64,000 nt of DNA from an uncultured Rhodobacter sp. (GTDB lineage: Bacteria > Pseudomonadota > Alphaproteobacteria > Rhodobacterales > Rhodobacteraceae), in NCBI GenBank assembly GCA_945952585.1, contig CAMFII010000002.1:496001-560000 (forward strand), in the 5' to 3' direction. Every line of letters begins with the position of its first letter. Positions within the stretch are counted from its first letter, which is position 1. The notes under the pieces are model-generated. The model searched no databases. It saw only the letters and a list, made by a program, of their open reading frames with translations, and was not told the DNA's origin. The position numbers were made by a program, and so were the translations under genes. Below are positions 52,671-62,010 of this stretch, piece after piece.

Positions 52671-54606
52671 TGATTACCCGTGCCTCCTTGCTGGGTTGGG
52701 TTGGATGCAGGGCCACGACCTCGGCCCGGACGTCATGCGCATCGACATAGCGGCGCAGAGAGATGATGCCGCCCTCGATCTCGGCAATCTGATCGAAGAC
52801 CGGGGTTCCGTCCCCAAGAACCGGCATCAGGCGGTTGTGGATGCTGCCGATCACCGTCAGACCGGGGCAATAGGTCTTGAGCAGGGTGTAGAATTCGCGC
52901 TGCGCGCCGGGGTCGAGACCGGCCGTCGTCTCGTCCAGGAAGGCGACTTCGGGTTTCAGGAGCAACAGGCGCGCCAGGATGATGCGTTTTTTCTGCCCGC
53001 CCGACAGCGCCCGTTCCCAGGGGCGCCCATTGCAAGTGCGGTCGTTCATCGCCCGCAGGAAATCAGGCGATCCGAGCCCGGCCTGCGCCAGAACCGCGGC
53101 CACCTCGATATCGTCGAAGCTGTCTTCGTCCTCGGAGCCGCAGATCAGTTGCTTCAGCGTCGTGTCGGGGATGCGCTGGTCCTGGAACGCGTAGAAGGGC
53201 TTGCGGCCATCGGGCAGGAAGACCACGGCCCGGCCGTAATCCTTCTGCCCCATCAGAGCGTTCAGGAACGAGGTCTTGCCGCTGCCCGAGGCGCCGATCA
53301 GCGCCGTCCAGCTTCCGGCGGGGAAGCGCAGGCTTTCGCCCTCCATCCGCAGGAAGGGCTGTGCGTCCTGGCCGGCGTGCATCAGCTCGAGCTTGCGCAC
53401 GACGATGCCTTTGCCGCTTTCGTGGGTGCGATAGCGGAAATCGTGGATGCCGGTGGACTGGAAGTAGCCGCGCACGTCCTGCACCCGCTCGATCGCGGCG
53501 GCGTATTCGGTCACCCGGTCAAGATCGGCATTCAGGCTCGACAAGGCGGGCGTGACGTTGATGAGCCAGGAAAACCCGCCGGTCAGCTGGCCGACCAGCG
53601 CGGCGGTGGTGATGTAGGTCTGGAAGTCGATCTGGCCCTGGGCATAGGCGGGCAGCGCCAGGACTGAGGCCAGGATCTGCAACGAGAAGGTGTTGTAGAA
53701 GTCGTTCAGCCCGATGAAGCCGGCATTCAGCACGTTGTTGCGGAACCAGACCTGGTCAATCGCCGCATAGAGCCGACGGTTGATCTTGCCCTGCACCCGC
53801 TCGCCATCCGAAGCGGTGATCTGCGAGGCGCGGCGGAACATGGTGTTCAACTCGCCGCGAAACGCGCCCTCGGCCTCCTGGAACTGGCGGTTCACGCCGC
53901 GCATGACCTGCCCGATGCGCGAGAAGCCCCAGGTGCAGAGGAGCGCGAAGGGCACGATCACGCCAAGCGTCAGGGCAAAGGACCCGGCCTGTCCCAAGGC
54001 AGGGGCCTGCGCGATCGGGGTCGAGATCTGCCAGAGCTTGCGCGAGACCTCGAAGGCGCTGGCGGCCACGGTGGCGATGCCGATGGCAAGGCCGATGAAA
54101 CTGCCCGACAGGCCCTTGATGCATTCCTGCTGGCGCTGGTCGAGGCTGTCGAGCCTGGGGTCCGACTGGATGTTCAGGATGACGTTGCGATCCGACAGCG
54201 TCGCGCGGGTAAACTGCTCGTTCAGCCAGGCGCGCCAGCGTCGGTGCAGGTTCTGGGCAAGGTAATGGCGGAAGGCGATGGCGACGATGCTGAGCGTGAT
54301 CATCGTCATCAGCATCGTTCCGGCCTGGACGAAGGCGGTGAAGGGGTAAAGGTTCCCGGGCGTCCGGTAGGTGGCCTTGGCGCTTTCAAAGGCGCCGGCG
54401 CTTTCGGCGATCCAGATGCCGACCTTGGCGATGAGCCAGGTCAGGAGCGCGATCAGGATGGTGTGCAGCCAGGCGATGCCGCGCACGTCGGAGCGCCAGT
54501 AGGCCGTCAAAAGTCCGCGGACAGTCTGCATGTCCGCAACCTCGGTCCGTGCCGGCCGCTCGGGCGGGCCGGCGCGGAATTCCTTTCCGTCCGGCCTTAC
54601 CACCAT
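52663..54606 (-). CDS. SbmA/ABCD-type fused ABC transporter (permease plus ATPase)
   Basis: 647 aa from the ATG at 54606; Met at 54531 (MQTVRGLLTAYW) is an alternative with GAGG upstream. The N-terminal 350 residues have about six helices with the ABC_membrane_2/SbmA-BacA pattern (WRAWLNEQFTRATLSDRNVILNIQSDPRLDSLDQR, SLQILASVLALPAY). The C-terminal ATPase has Walker A GASGSGKTS, signature LSGGQKKRIILARLL and Walker B EVAFLDET. It resembles YddA-type transporters rather than NdvA-type cyclic-glucan exporters. First gene of the coupled operon with GH3 and GH144, so it probably moves a glucan-derived oligosaccharide. Confidence 0.85.
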   Translation of the reverse strand: MVVRPDGKEFRAGPPERPARTEVADMQTVRGLLTAYWRSDVRGIAWLHTILIALLTWLIAKVGIWIAESAGAFESAKATYRTPGNLYPFTAFVQAGTMLMTMITLSIVAIAFRHYLAQNLHRRWRAWLNEQFTRATLSDRNVILNIQSDPRLDSLDQRQQECIKGLSGSFIGLAIGIATVAASAFEVSRKLWQISTPIAQAPALGQAGSFALTLGVIVPFALLCTWGFSRIGQVMRGVNRQFQEAEGAFRGELNTMFRRASQITASDGERVQGKINRRLYAAIDQVWFRNNVLNAGFIGLNDFYNTFSLQILASVLALPAYAQGQIDFQTYITTAALVGQLTGGFSWLINVTPALSSLNADLDRVTEYAAAIERVQDVRGYFQSTGIHDFRYRTHESGKGIVVRKLELMHAGQDAQPFLRMEGESLRFPAGSWTALIGASGSGKTSFLNALMGQKDYGRAVVFLPDGRKPFYAFQDQRIPDTTLKQLICGSEDEDSFDDIEVAAVLAQAGLGSPDFLRAMNDRTCNGRPWERALSGGQKKRIILARLLLLKPEVAFLDETTAGLDPGAQREFYTLLKTYCPGLTVIGSIHNRLMPVLGDGTPVFDQIAEIEGGIISLRRYVDAHDVRAEVVALHPTQPSKEARVINE

Positions 54607-54733
54607 TGCTTGCGCCTCTGTCTCCGCATTGGCTTTCCGGTCTCCTCCCGAGTCCAGTCTCAAGCCCGCGGATGGCAGGACTGTGGCCCGGTAAGGCGAT
54701 GATTGCGGCGGAGCTGTTAGCGGTAAAGGAAAC

Positions 54734-54743
54734 TTCGCGCGAA
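54734..54743. promoter_or_regulatory. Palindrome TTCGCGCGAA upstream of the beta-glucan operon
   Basis: A 10-bp palindrome about 130 bases upstream of the ABC start codon, in the only sizeable gap before the operon (54607-54878). LacI-type operators are often of this form, but no local LacI gene is present. The rest of this 272-base gap shows no supported gene. Confidence 0.3.
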
Positions 54744-54878
54744 ATGTGAAATGCTGCGATGCGGCGTAACCTATTGGCATCACTCGAAAATCCGGGTGGG
54801 CCGTTTATGCTGCCCAATCCCTGAGCGAATGCTGTCCGGCTGGGCGTTTTCACGGCCTTCGCGCCGCGAATGGCTCGG

Positions 54879-55997
54879 TCAGCCCGGTTTGACCCAGGTT
54901 CCGGTCGCGGCCGAGCGGGCGAAGGCGTGGATTGCCGCCTCGATCTTCAGTCCTTCCGCGAATCCGATCGACCGGGATGGCTCGCCCCGGATCGCCTTCA
55001 GGAGTTCGGCCAGTTCGATCACCTTCAGCTCGTTGAAGCCCAGCCCGTGGCCCGGCGCCGGGCAGAGGCGGGCATAGTCGCCATGCGGCGGGCCGGACAG
55101 GATGCGACGGAAACCGCGGGATTCGGGCGGACCCTCGGCGATGTAGAGGTTGAGCTCGTTCATCCGCTCGTTGTCGAGCCAGAGCAAGCCTTTCGACCCA
55201 TGCACCTCGACCCGGAGCCCGTTCTTGCGGCCATGGGCGATGCGGCTTGAGGCGAGCGTGCCGCGCGCCCCGGAGGCGAAGCGGACAAGGGCATGGGCGA
55301 TGTCGTCATTTTCGACCCGCGCCGTCCCGCCCTTGGGCAGGGGACGCTCGACATGCACCGTGTCGACCATTGCCGAGAGGCTGGCGATTTCTCCCATCAG
55401 GGTACGGGCGAGCGAAATCAGGTGGACGGTCAGGTCGCCAAGGGTGCCCAGACCCGCCTCCTTGGCCTTCAGCCGCCAGGACCAGGGCAGGGCGGGATCG
55501 GCCATGTAATCCTCGTCGACCGAGCCGCGGAAATCGAAAGGCGTGCCGATGGCCCCGGCGGCGATCAGGCGCCGGGCCTCCTGCAGGGCCGGGTTCTGGA
55601 GATAGGCGTAGCCAAGCGCGGTCGCTTTGCCAGCTTTCGCCGCGGCGTCGGTCATGGCCTGCGCATCGGCCATGGTCAGCGCCATCGGCTTTTCGCACCA
55701 GACATGCTTGCCTGCGTCGAGTGCGGCCACGGCCATCTCGCGGTGCAGGCCGTTCGGTGAGGTGATCGAGATCAGGTCGATCGCGGGGTCGGCCAGCAGG
55801 TCGCGCCAGTCGGTCGTCGAGCGGCCAAACCCCCATGCCGAGGCGCATTTCGCCGCATGACCCGCCTCGACATCGCACAGCGCCACCCGGTCGATCACGG
55901 GCACGTCGCCATAGACGGTGCGGACGGCGCCATAGGCCATCGCATGGCATTTGCCCATGAAGCCTGTGCCGATCAGGCCGACGCCGATGCGGTCCAT
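54879..55997 (-). CDS. Gfo/Idh/MocA-family dehydrogenase (second of the locus)
   Basis: 372 aa from the ATG at 55997, preceded by CGGAGGA. Rossmann motif [16 protein letters not shown]; catalytic-region EKPMALTMADAQAM contains the conserved E-K-P; DLTVHLISLARTLMGEIASL is the typical second-domain helix. NAD(P)-dependent oxidation of a cyclitol or sugar is expected. It is the last gene of the moc/iol-like operon and overlaps the ChbG-type deacetylase gene by 25 bases, so its substrate is likely the deacetylated product. Confidence 0.93.
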   Translation of the reverse strand: MDRIGVGLIGTGFMGKCHAMAYGAVRTVYGDVPVIDRVALCDVEAGHAAKCASAWGFGRSTTDWRDLLADPAIDLISITSPNGLHREMAVAALDAGKHVWCEKPMALTMADAQAMTDAAAKAGKATALGYAYLQNPALQEARRLIAAGAIGTPFDFRGSVDEDYMADPALPWSWRLKAKEAGLGTLGDLTVHLISLARTLMGEIASLSAMVDTVHVERPLPKGGTARVENDDIAHALVRFASGARGTLASSRIAHGRKNGLRVEVHGSKGLLWLDNERMNELNLYIAEGPPESRGFRRILSGPPHGDYARLCPAPGHGLGFNELKVIELAELLKAIRGEPSRSIGFAEGLKIEAAIHAFARSAATGTWVKPG

Positions 55998-56872
55998 GTC
56001 CGTCCTCCGGATGTCTGGCGGGCGCGCCAGTCGTCGCGCAACTCCCGCATGCCGATGAAAGTGACGTCCTGCCGATGCAGCCAGTCGGCAAAACCGGGTG
56101 TGCGGAACAGCTCGTACTCTGCGCGGCGGATGTGGTGAAAGCCGGGGTCGATCGCCTCGATCTCGCCCGGTTTGGTGAAATGGAGCGCCAGGAAGGCCAG
56201 GCCCGGCTCCAGCCCGGACAGAAGCTGGCGATAGGCGAGGTCGGGCGGCGACGACGGGCGCCAGTCGGTTTCGGCGATCCGGTCGAAGATCTCGAACCCG
56301 AGGGCGCGGGCGGCCTCGACCCCCGGCGCGAAAGCGTCCGCGGCGATGCCAGTCATGTTGTGCTGCCCGCCATAGGCCGAAAGGCTGGCGCAAAAGAGCG
56401 GCGGCAGGCGGTAGTCGGCAGCGATCCGGGCATAGATTTCCGCGAATTCCGGGGCCAGCACCGCGCCCATGTGATCGTCGAGATGGGTCACATCGATCCC
56501 GGCCTTGAGCGCTGCGTCGATCTGGGCGCGGAGTTCCGCCTCGACCGCGTCGGGATGCGCGTTCGCGCGGAGCGTCGGCACGTCGGGATGGAAGAAACCC
56601 TCGCCATCGGTCAGCCCGGCCGAGGCGGGGGGCCGGGTCAGCGGCCGCCAGCGATAGCCCTTCATCTCGCTGGTCAGAGTCAGGTGCACGCCGACATCAA
56701 GCGCCGGATTGGCGCGCGCCATTGCGGCCAGTTCCGGGAACCACGGGCAGGGCACCATGACCGAGCCCGAGGTGAGCGTCCCCAGATCCCACAATTCGGC
56801 AAAGGCCGCGTTCGCGCCGTGGCTCATGCCAAGGTCGTCGGCATGGATGACGACGCGGCGCGCGGCAGTCAT
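55973..56872 (-). CDS. ChbG/HpnK (YdjC)-family polysaccharide deacetylase
   Basis: 299 aa. The metal-binding motif is [15 protein letters not shown] (Asp11/Asp12-His pattern) with HLDDHMG further on, as in YdjC-fold deacetylases such as ChbG (acetylated chitobiose) and HpnK (hopanoid). It hydrolyses an N- or O-acetyl group from a sugar-like substrate. Its ATG overlaps the ABC ATPase stop (ATGA), placing it inside the importer operon; this is not a standard part of inositol loci and points to an N-acetylated cyclitol or amino-sugar substrate. Confidence 0.9.
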   Translation of the reverse strand: MTAARRVVIHADDLGMSHGANAAFAELWDLGTLTSGSVMVPCPWFPELAAMARANPALDVGVHLTLTSEMKGYRWRPLTRPPASAGLTDGEGFFHPDVPTLRANAHPDAVEAELRAQIDAALKAGIDVTHLDDHMGAVLAPEFAEIYARIAADYRLPPLFCASLSAYGGQHNMTGIAADAFAPGVEAARALGFEIFDRIAETDWRPSSPPDLAYRQLLSGLEPGLAFLALHFTKPGEIEAIDPGFHHIRRAEYELFRTPGFADWLHRQDVTFIGMRELRDDWRARQTSGGRTWTASASA

Positions 56873-57660
56873 CGCGCCTTCTCCAGCAGGTCCTCGATCT
56901 CGCGCTCCATCGCCGCCATGTCTTCGCCGCCGGACATGATGCGGACGACTTCCTCGCGGCTGATGTCCTTCTTGGCGTATGTCCCTTTAGAGGTGCCGCG
57001 GTTGAGGAGCGTGAACTTGTCGGCCACCGGATAGGCATGGTTGATGTTGTGGGTGATGAGGATCACGGCGAGGCCGCGAAGCCGCGCCTCGATCACGAAT
57101 TTCAGCACCATCGCCGCCTGATGGACGCCAAGCGCCGAGGTCGGCTCGTCGAGGATCAGCACCTTCGCGCCGAAATGGATCGCCCGGGCGATGGCGACCG
57201 ACTGGCGCTCGCCGCCCGACAGCGTGCCCACGGCCTGCGACGGGTCCCGGACCTGGATGCCCACGTCGATCAACGCCTGCTTGGCGACCTTGCTGGCGTG
57301 GTCGAGGTCGAAGCGGCGGAAGGGGAAGACGCCTTTCTCCGGCTCGCGCCCGAGGAAGAAGTTTCGCGCGATCGACATCAGCGGGATCAGCCCGAGGTCC
57401 TGGAACACCGTCGCCACGCCCGCATCGGTCGCGTCGCGGGGCGAGCGGAATGTCACCGGCTGCCCTTCCAGCAGGATCTGCCCGTCGCTCGGGCGGTGTA
57501 CGCCCGAGAGGATCTTGATAAGCGTCGATTTCCCCGCGCCGTTATCGCCCAGGAGGCAGTGCACCTCGCCGGGATTGACCGCGATCGACACGTCGTTCAG
57601 CGCGATGACCGAGCCGAAGCGCTTGGAAACGTTGCGCAACTCGATTGCGGGCGCGGTCAT
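56869..57660 (-). CDS. Sugar-type ABC transporter ATP-binding protein (single domain)
   Basis: 263 aa, one ABC domain only, whereas ribose/xylose-type ATPases of the CUT2 class usually have two. Walker [10 protein letters not shown], signature [15 protein letters not shown], Walker [59 protein letters not shown] is typical of RbsA/IatA-like subunits. The start overlaps the permease stop by four bases (ATGA). Confidence 0.95.
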   Translation of the reverse strand: MTAPAIELRNVSKRFGSVIALNDVSIAVNPGEVHCLLGDNGAGKSTLIKILSGVHRPSDGQILLEGQPVTFRSPRDATDAGVATVFQDLGLIPLMSIARNFFLGREPEKGVFPFRRFDLDHASKVAKQALIDVGIQVRDPSQAVGTLSGGERQSVAIARAIHFGAKVLILDEPTSALGVHQAAMVLKFVIEARLRGLAVILITHNINHAYPVADKFTLLNRGTSKGTYAKKDISREEVVRIMSGGEDMAAMEREIEDLLEKAR

Positions 57661-58829
57661 GACTCGACCCTTTCGCCAAGGGCGCGGGCGCGCCCGTAGT
57701 TGTTGACCAGCACGGCGGCAAGGATCACGAGGCCAAGGAAGACCTTGAACCAGTCGGTATCGATCCCGGTGTAGAAGATGCCCATCTGGACGAGGCCAAA
57801 GATCAGCGCACCGAAGGCCGCGCCAAGCACGGTGCCATAGCCGCCGGTCAGGAGCACGCCGCCGATGACGGCCGCGATGATCGCCTCGAATTCCTTCTGG
57901 GTGCCGCGCACGGTATCCGCAGATCCCGCTTCCATGACCTGGATGGTGGCCAGGAGCGTTGCGGCGACGGCGGTGACGATGAAGAGCGTGATCTTCACCC
58001 GCGCGACCGGGACGCCCACGTTCCGCGCGACCGTCGCATCGCCGCCCGAGGCATAGATCCAGTTGCCGAACTTGGTCTGGGTCAGCACCCAGCCGGCAAG
58101 GCAGGTGACCGCGATCCACCACACGATCGACATCGGGATGCCGGGCACGAAGGGCGTGCCGTCGCCCTTGACCGCGATCCAACCCTGCGTGCCCATCCAG
58201 TGGAAGAGACCGGTTAGGACATGGCCGTTGAAGATCGCAGCCGTCCAGGGATCGGGCGGGTTGTCGAGGATGTAGGGGATCTGCGTCCGCCCCGTCACCG
58301 CTCGGGTGATGCCGATCGACAGCCCGCGCAGGATGAACAGCGAGGCGAGGGTGACGATGAAGGACGGCAGCCGCGTCCTCACCGTGATGTATCCGTTGAG
58401 GTAACCGACAAGGATCGCCACCCCGAAGGCTGTCCCGATCGAGGCCCAAAGCGGCCAGCCGAGCCGCGTCACCAGAAGACCGATCACGATGCCGGCGAAC
58501 CCGACCATCGAGCCGATCGACAGGTCGAACTCGCCCGCGATGATGAGAAGCGAGACCGCGGCGGCCAGGATGCCGAGTTCCGCCGACAGCGTCAGGAAGG
58601 TCATCGCCCCCTGCAGCGAGTAGAGCGACGCGGCGCCGGGCAAGGCGGCGAAGACGAGGAAGGTCGCGATCAGCCCCAGCACCACCCCGGCTTCCGGCCG
58701 GCGCATCAGCCGGGTGAAGGTCGAGGCATGGGCCACGCGCTCGTCGGGCCGGTCAAGGGATTTCCTCGTGATCTCGGGTGCGCGGCCTTTGGCCGCCGCC
58801 GCGGGCGGAGGGGTCGGTTGGTCGGTCAT
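57657..58829 (-). CDS. Sugar/cyclitol ABC transporter permease (RbsC/IatP-like)
   Basis: 390 aa with about nine to ten membrane helices of the BPD_transp_2 (CUT2) family. [36 protein letters not shown] and [36 protein letters not shown] are the hallmark Gly-rich EAA-equivalent region. The N-terminal 50 residues are a cytoplasmic tail rich in Pro/Ala ([23 protein letters not shown]). Preceded by a strong intercistronic hairpin after the SBP gene. Confidence 0.95.
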   Translation of the reverse strand: MTDQPTPPPAAAAKGRAPEITRKSLDRPDERVAHASTFTRLMRRPEAGVVLGLIATFLVFAALPGAASLYSLQGAMTFLTLSAELGILAAAVSLLIIAGEFDLSIGSMVGFAGIVIGLLVTRLGWPLWASIGTAFGVAILVGYLNGYITVRTRLPSFIVTLASLFILRGLSIGITRAVTGRTQIPYILDNPPDPWTAAIFNGHVLTGLFHWMGTQGWIAVKGDGTPFVPGIPMSIVWWIAVTCLAGWVLTQTKFGNWIYASGGDATVARNVGVPVARVKITLFIVTAVAATLLATIQVMEAGSADTVRGTQKEFEAIIAAVIGGVLLTGGYGTVLGAAFGALIFGLVQMGIFYTGIDTDWFKVFLGLVILAAVLVNNYGRARALGERVES

Positions 58830-58858
58830 CTGACGTGTCTCTGGTCCCGAAGTGAGGG

Positions 58859-58887
58859 CCGGGGGCGGGGTGGAGGCCCGCCCCCGG
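58859..58887. promoter_or_regulatory. Intercistronic hairpin between sugar SBP and permease genes
   Basis: CCGGGGGCGGG (58859-58869), loop GTGGAGG, CCCGCCCCCGG (58877-58887): a perfect 11-bp stem. It is placed right after the SBP stop codon, as in the opp-type operon, and would favour excess SBP over the membrane subunits. Confidence 0.7.
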
Positions 58888-58906
58888 AGGAGAAGGAAAG
58901 GGCGCC

Positions 58907-59875
58907 TCAGCGCGTCCCTTCCTTGGAGAGCGTCTGGATCGCCTTGGCCTTTTCCGGCGTATCGACGAACAGCGGGCCGGTGTAGATGTTGTTCTGCACC
59001 ATCAGCCCATGCGTGGCATTCTGCACCAGAAGCACGACCGGCAGGTAGCCCATCAGGTATTGCTGCCCGTCGATGCCGAAGCCCATCTTGCCGTCGGCGA
59101 CCGACTGCAGGATTTCCGGGCCGAGGTCATAGGTGAAAAGCTTGTACTTCGACCACAGGTCCTGCTCGTCGAAATACTTGATGAGCGGGTTGGCCCCGGC
59201 CGTGCCGGTGGCGAAGACGGCCTGGGTATCGGGATGCGAGGCAAGATAGGCCTCGACCCGGCGGGTCACGTCGGCGGGGTCTTGTGACACGGCCACGACT
59301 TCCGAGGTCCCGTTCGACGCCTTCAGCCCGTCGGCGATCCCTTGGCAGCGCTGGTCGAGGCTGATGTTGCCGACCTCGTGGTTGATGCAGGCGACCTTGA
59401 GGATGCCCATCCCTGCAAGCTTTTCACCCGCCTTGATCCCGGCCTTGTATTCCGAGGTCGTGCCTACATAGAGCGGTACGCCCAGCTCGGCGCCTTCCGG
59501 CTCACCCGAGTCGATGTTGACGACGGGGATGCCGGCATCGACCGCCGACTTGACCGCCGAGGCGAGCGCGTCCTTGTCGGGGATCGAGATCACGAGACCG
59601 TCGGGTTTGGTCGCCACGGCCGCCTCGATCAGGCGGGCCTGCTCGACCGAGTCGAAGACCTGCGGGGCGATGTACTGCACCTGGGCCCCGGTCGCAGCGG
59701 CGGCGTCATCGACCCCGCGCTTCACGACCGACCAGTAGGCGTCGGACGAGTTGCCATGCACGACGACCGCAATCTTGACGTCGGCGGCGGCCTTGAGCCC
59801 CTCGGCCGATGCGGCCCCGGCCAGGAGGCCAAGGGCGGCAACGGCCGCAGGTGCGAACTTGAACCGTTCGAACAT
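58907..59875 (-). CDS. Sugar/cyclitol ABC transporter periplasmic binding protein (RbsB/IbpA/MocB-like)
   Basis: 322 aa from the ATG at 59875, with GGGAG upstream. Signal peptide MFERFKFAPAAVAALGLLAGAASA. Peripla_BP_4 fold: VKIAVVVHGNSSDAYWSVVKRGVDDAAAATGAQVQYIAP, LVISIPDKDALASAVKSAVDAGIPVVNIDSG and a C-terminal FGIDGQQYLMGYLPVVLL. In rhizobial moc loci the equivalent gene is mocB, in inositol loci ibpA. The ligand cannot be told from sequence. Confidence 0.94.
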   Translation of the reverse strand: MFERFKFAPAAVAALGLLAGAASAEGLKAAADVKIAVVVHGNSSDAYWSVVKRGVDDAAAATGAQVQYIAPQVFDSVEQARLIEAAVATKPDGLVISIPDKDALASAVKSAVDAGIPVVNIDSGEPEGAELGVPLYVGTTSEYKAGIKAGEKLAGMGILKVACINHEVGNISLDQRCQGIADGLKASNGTSEVVAVSQDPADVTRRVEAYLASHPDTQAVFATGTAGANPLIKYFDEQDLWSKYKLFTYDLGPEILQSVADGKMGFGIDGQQYLMGYLPVVLLVQNATHGLMVQNNIYTGPLFVDTPEKAKAIQTLSKEGTR

Positions 59876-59955
59876 TGTCTTCGTCTCCCTGTGGTTGGTG
59901 CCGGCCGGAGGGGTCCGGCAGGCTTTCGCTTGGTGTTGGTGCTCTTGCCGGCGCC

Positions 59956-60855
59956 TCAACCCGTAACGGTGAACCCTGCCTCCCTTGCCATGCGCGAGAG
60001 GTTCCGGAACCCCATCGTCGCATAGGTCAGCGGATGGGCCTTCTTGGGGTCCTGTTCCGCTTCGACCACCAGCCAGCCGGAATAGCCCGCATCATGCAGG
60101 ATCTTCAGGATGGTCGGATAGTCGATGATGCCGTCGCCTGGCACGGTGAAGATACCTTCCATCACCGCACCCATGAAGCTCATGTCCTCGGCCCGGGCCT
60201 TTTTCAGGATGTCGGGGCGGGCGTCCTTGCAATGGACATGCACGACGCGCTTCACGTGCTTCTTCAAAAGCGCCACCGGATCGCCGCCCGAGAAGATCGA
60301 GTGTCCGGTATCGTAGAGCAGCCCGACCGCCTCGCCGGTGTGCTGCATCATCAGGCCAACCTCCTCGTCGGTCTCGACGATGGTGCCCATGTGGTGGTGG
60401 AAGGCCATCCGCACGCCGAAATCGGCGAAGCGTTCGGCCAGTGCGGTCAGCTTCTTCCCGTATGTCGGCCATTCCGCCGCGCTGAGCGACGGGCGCTGCG
60501 AGATCGGCCCCCAGATCGCCCCGTGCCGCCCGCGAGAGGTGTCGGCATAGACGACATGGGTCGCGCCGAGGTCGCGCAGCAGGGTCAGGTGGGGGGTGAT
60601 CGCCTCGAACTCTTCCTCGACCGATTTCTCGTCGCAGCGGCCGTCATACCAGCCAGAGACGAGGGCAAGGCCGTAGCCCTTGAGGATCGGACCCAGTACC
60701 TTGGAATCGCGAGGAAACTTGCCGCCAAGCTCGGTCCCGGCATAGCCCGCCTGTTTGGTTTCGGAGAGGCAGGTTTCCAGCGGGGTGTCGCCGCCCAGTT
60801 CCGGCACGTCGTCGTTGGTCCAGGTGATCGGGTTGATCCCGATGCGAACGCTCAT
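59956..60855 (-). CDS. iolE: IolE/MocC-family inosose dehydratase-like protein
   Basis: 299 aa. MSVRIGINPITWTNDDVPELGGDTPLETCLSETKQAGYAGTELGGKFPRD is the IolE signature (2-keto-myo-inositol dehydratase, TIM-barrel AP-endonuclease_2 family). Metal-ligand segments: Glu in AGTELGG, MAFHHHMGT, GLLYDTGH, VHVHCKD and a Glu near WLVVEAEQD. The MocC protein of rhizopine catabolism is in the same family. It starts four bases after the dehydrogenase stop. Confidence 0.93.
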   Translation of the reverse strand: MSVRIGINPITWTNDDVPELGGDTPLETCLSETKQAGYAGTELGGKFPRDSKVLGPILKGYGLALVSGWYDGRCDEKSVEEEFEAITPHLTLLRDLGATHVVYADTSRGRHGAIWGPISQRPSLSAAEWPTYGKKLTALAERFADFGVRMAFHHHMGTIVETDEEVGLMMQHTGEAVGLLYDTGHSIFSGGDPVALLKKHVKRVVHVHCKDARPDILKKARAEDMSFMGAVMEGIFTVPGDGIIDYPTILKILHDAGYSGWLVVEAEQDPKKAHPLTYATMGFRNLSRMAREAGFTVTG

Positions 60856-60859
60856 GGTG

Positions 60860-61969
60860 TCAGCCCTTCTTTACGTTGTGGGTCATGTGCCAGGCGGCGA
60901 GCCCGGCCAGCAGGTCCATGTCCTTCGCGGCGGCCTCGGCGGTGTTGCGGACAGGTTCGCCCTCGGTCACGGCGCGGTGGAAGCCGCGCAGTTCCTCGAT
61001 GAAGGCCTCCTCGTAGCCCTTGCGGATGTCGCGGGTTTCGAGCGCGAGGCCGTGCCCGCGCCGTTCGGTCAGCCGGGTCGGTGCGTGGTTGAGCCAGGGC
61101 GAGGGAAATTCCAGTTCCAGCGCGGACCCCTCGAAGGTCAGGGTGATCCGTTCGGAGTAATGCGGCAGCGAGGGTGTCGTCAGGTGCGACATGGTCCAGA
61201 GTGCCGCGCCGCCGTTCAGGCTGACTGCCCCCTGTCCACCGATCCCCCCGGCAAAGAGCGCCGCGCCGGTGATGCCGTCGATGGTCGTGCCGTGAGCCTC
61301 GAGGATGCCATGCACCGCGTTCACGTCGTGGACGATCGACGAGGCATAGGCAGCACAGAAGCCGCGATAGCCCGTCTCGTCCAGCGGCACCTTCACCGCG
61401 CGCGCAACCTGCTCGGCCTGCATCGCCCGCAGTCGTTGCCCGGCCTCGGGCGGCAGGTCGGAGCCGAGTTGCCATTCGTGATGACGGATGAAAGGGGCGG
61501 CGTCGGGGTCATAGACCTCGACGGCCACTTGCAGCAGCGCCCCCGACTGGTCGGGAAGGCGGGCCAGCAGTGCCTCGTAGCTCGGGTCGAAGCGCTTCAT
61601 GTAGCCGGTCTGCAGGACACGGCCGGCGCGGTCCCGCGCAGCCGCCAGCGTCCGGATATCCTCGGAGGCGTAGCAGAGCGGCTTTTCGCAGAAGACGTGC
61701 AGACCCGCAGCGAGCGCCGCCGAGACATGGGTGAAATGCAGCGCGTCGGGCGAGGCGACGACGACGGCATCGAGCGGCATCGCCAGCAGTTCCGCCGGAT
61801 CGGCGACAGACGGGACAGCGTAGCGCCCGGTGACGAAGTCGCGCGCGGTGGGCGAGGGATCGGCGACCACCTTGAGGTCGAACAAGGCCGGCAGTCGCAG
61901 CAGGTTCGGGATGTGCTCGACCTGAGCCACGCCCCCCGCGCCGATGACGCCCACTTTCAGCCGCGACAT
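60860..61969 (-). CDS. Gfo/Idh/MocA-family dehydrogenase (first of the locus)
   Basis: 369 aa, first gene of the moc/iol-like operon; AGGAGG upstream. Rossmann GVIGAGGVAQVEHIPNLLRL; EKPLCYASEDIRTLA includes the conserved catalytic E-K-P; YMKRFDPSYEALLA and SSIVHDVNAVHGIL with the substrate His follow. Likely oxidises an inositol-type hydroxyl, as IolG or MocA does. Not identical in pattern to the second Idh gene at the operon end (which has EKPMALTMADAQ), so the two probably act at different steps. Confidence 0.93.
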   Translation of the reverse strand: MSRLKVGVIGAGGVAQVEHIPNLLRLPALFDLKVVADPSPTARDFVTGRYAVPSVADPAELLAMPLDAVVVASPDALHFTHVSAALAAGLHVFCEKPLCYASEDIRTLAAARDRAGRVLQTGYMKRFDPSYEALLARLPDQSGALLQVAVEVYDPDAAPFIRHHEWQLGSDLPPEAGQRLRAMQAEQVARAVKVPLDETGYRGFCAAYASSIVHDVNAVHGILEAHGTTIDGITGAALFAGGIGGQGAVSLNGGAALWTMSHLTTPSLPHYSERITLTFEGSALELEFPSPWLNHAPTRLTERRGHGLALETRDIRKGYEEAFIEELRGFHRAVTEGEPVRNTAEAAAKDMDLLAGLAAWHMTHNVKKG

Positions 61970-62010
61970 TCCGTTGGGTCCTCCTGATCCGATGAAGGAA
62001 TGCTAGCGCC

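Noticed and set aside
52663-54606. NdvA/ChvA cyclic beta-1,2-glucan exporter
   Set aside because: The membrane domain follows the SbmA/ABC_membrane_2 pattern, not the MsbA/NdvA type, so the exporter name was not used despite the glucanase neighbours.
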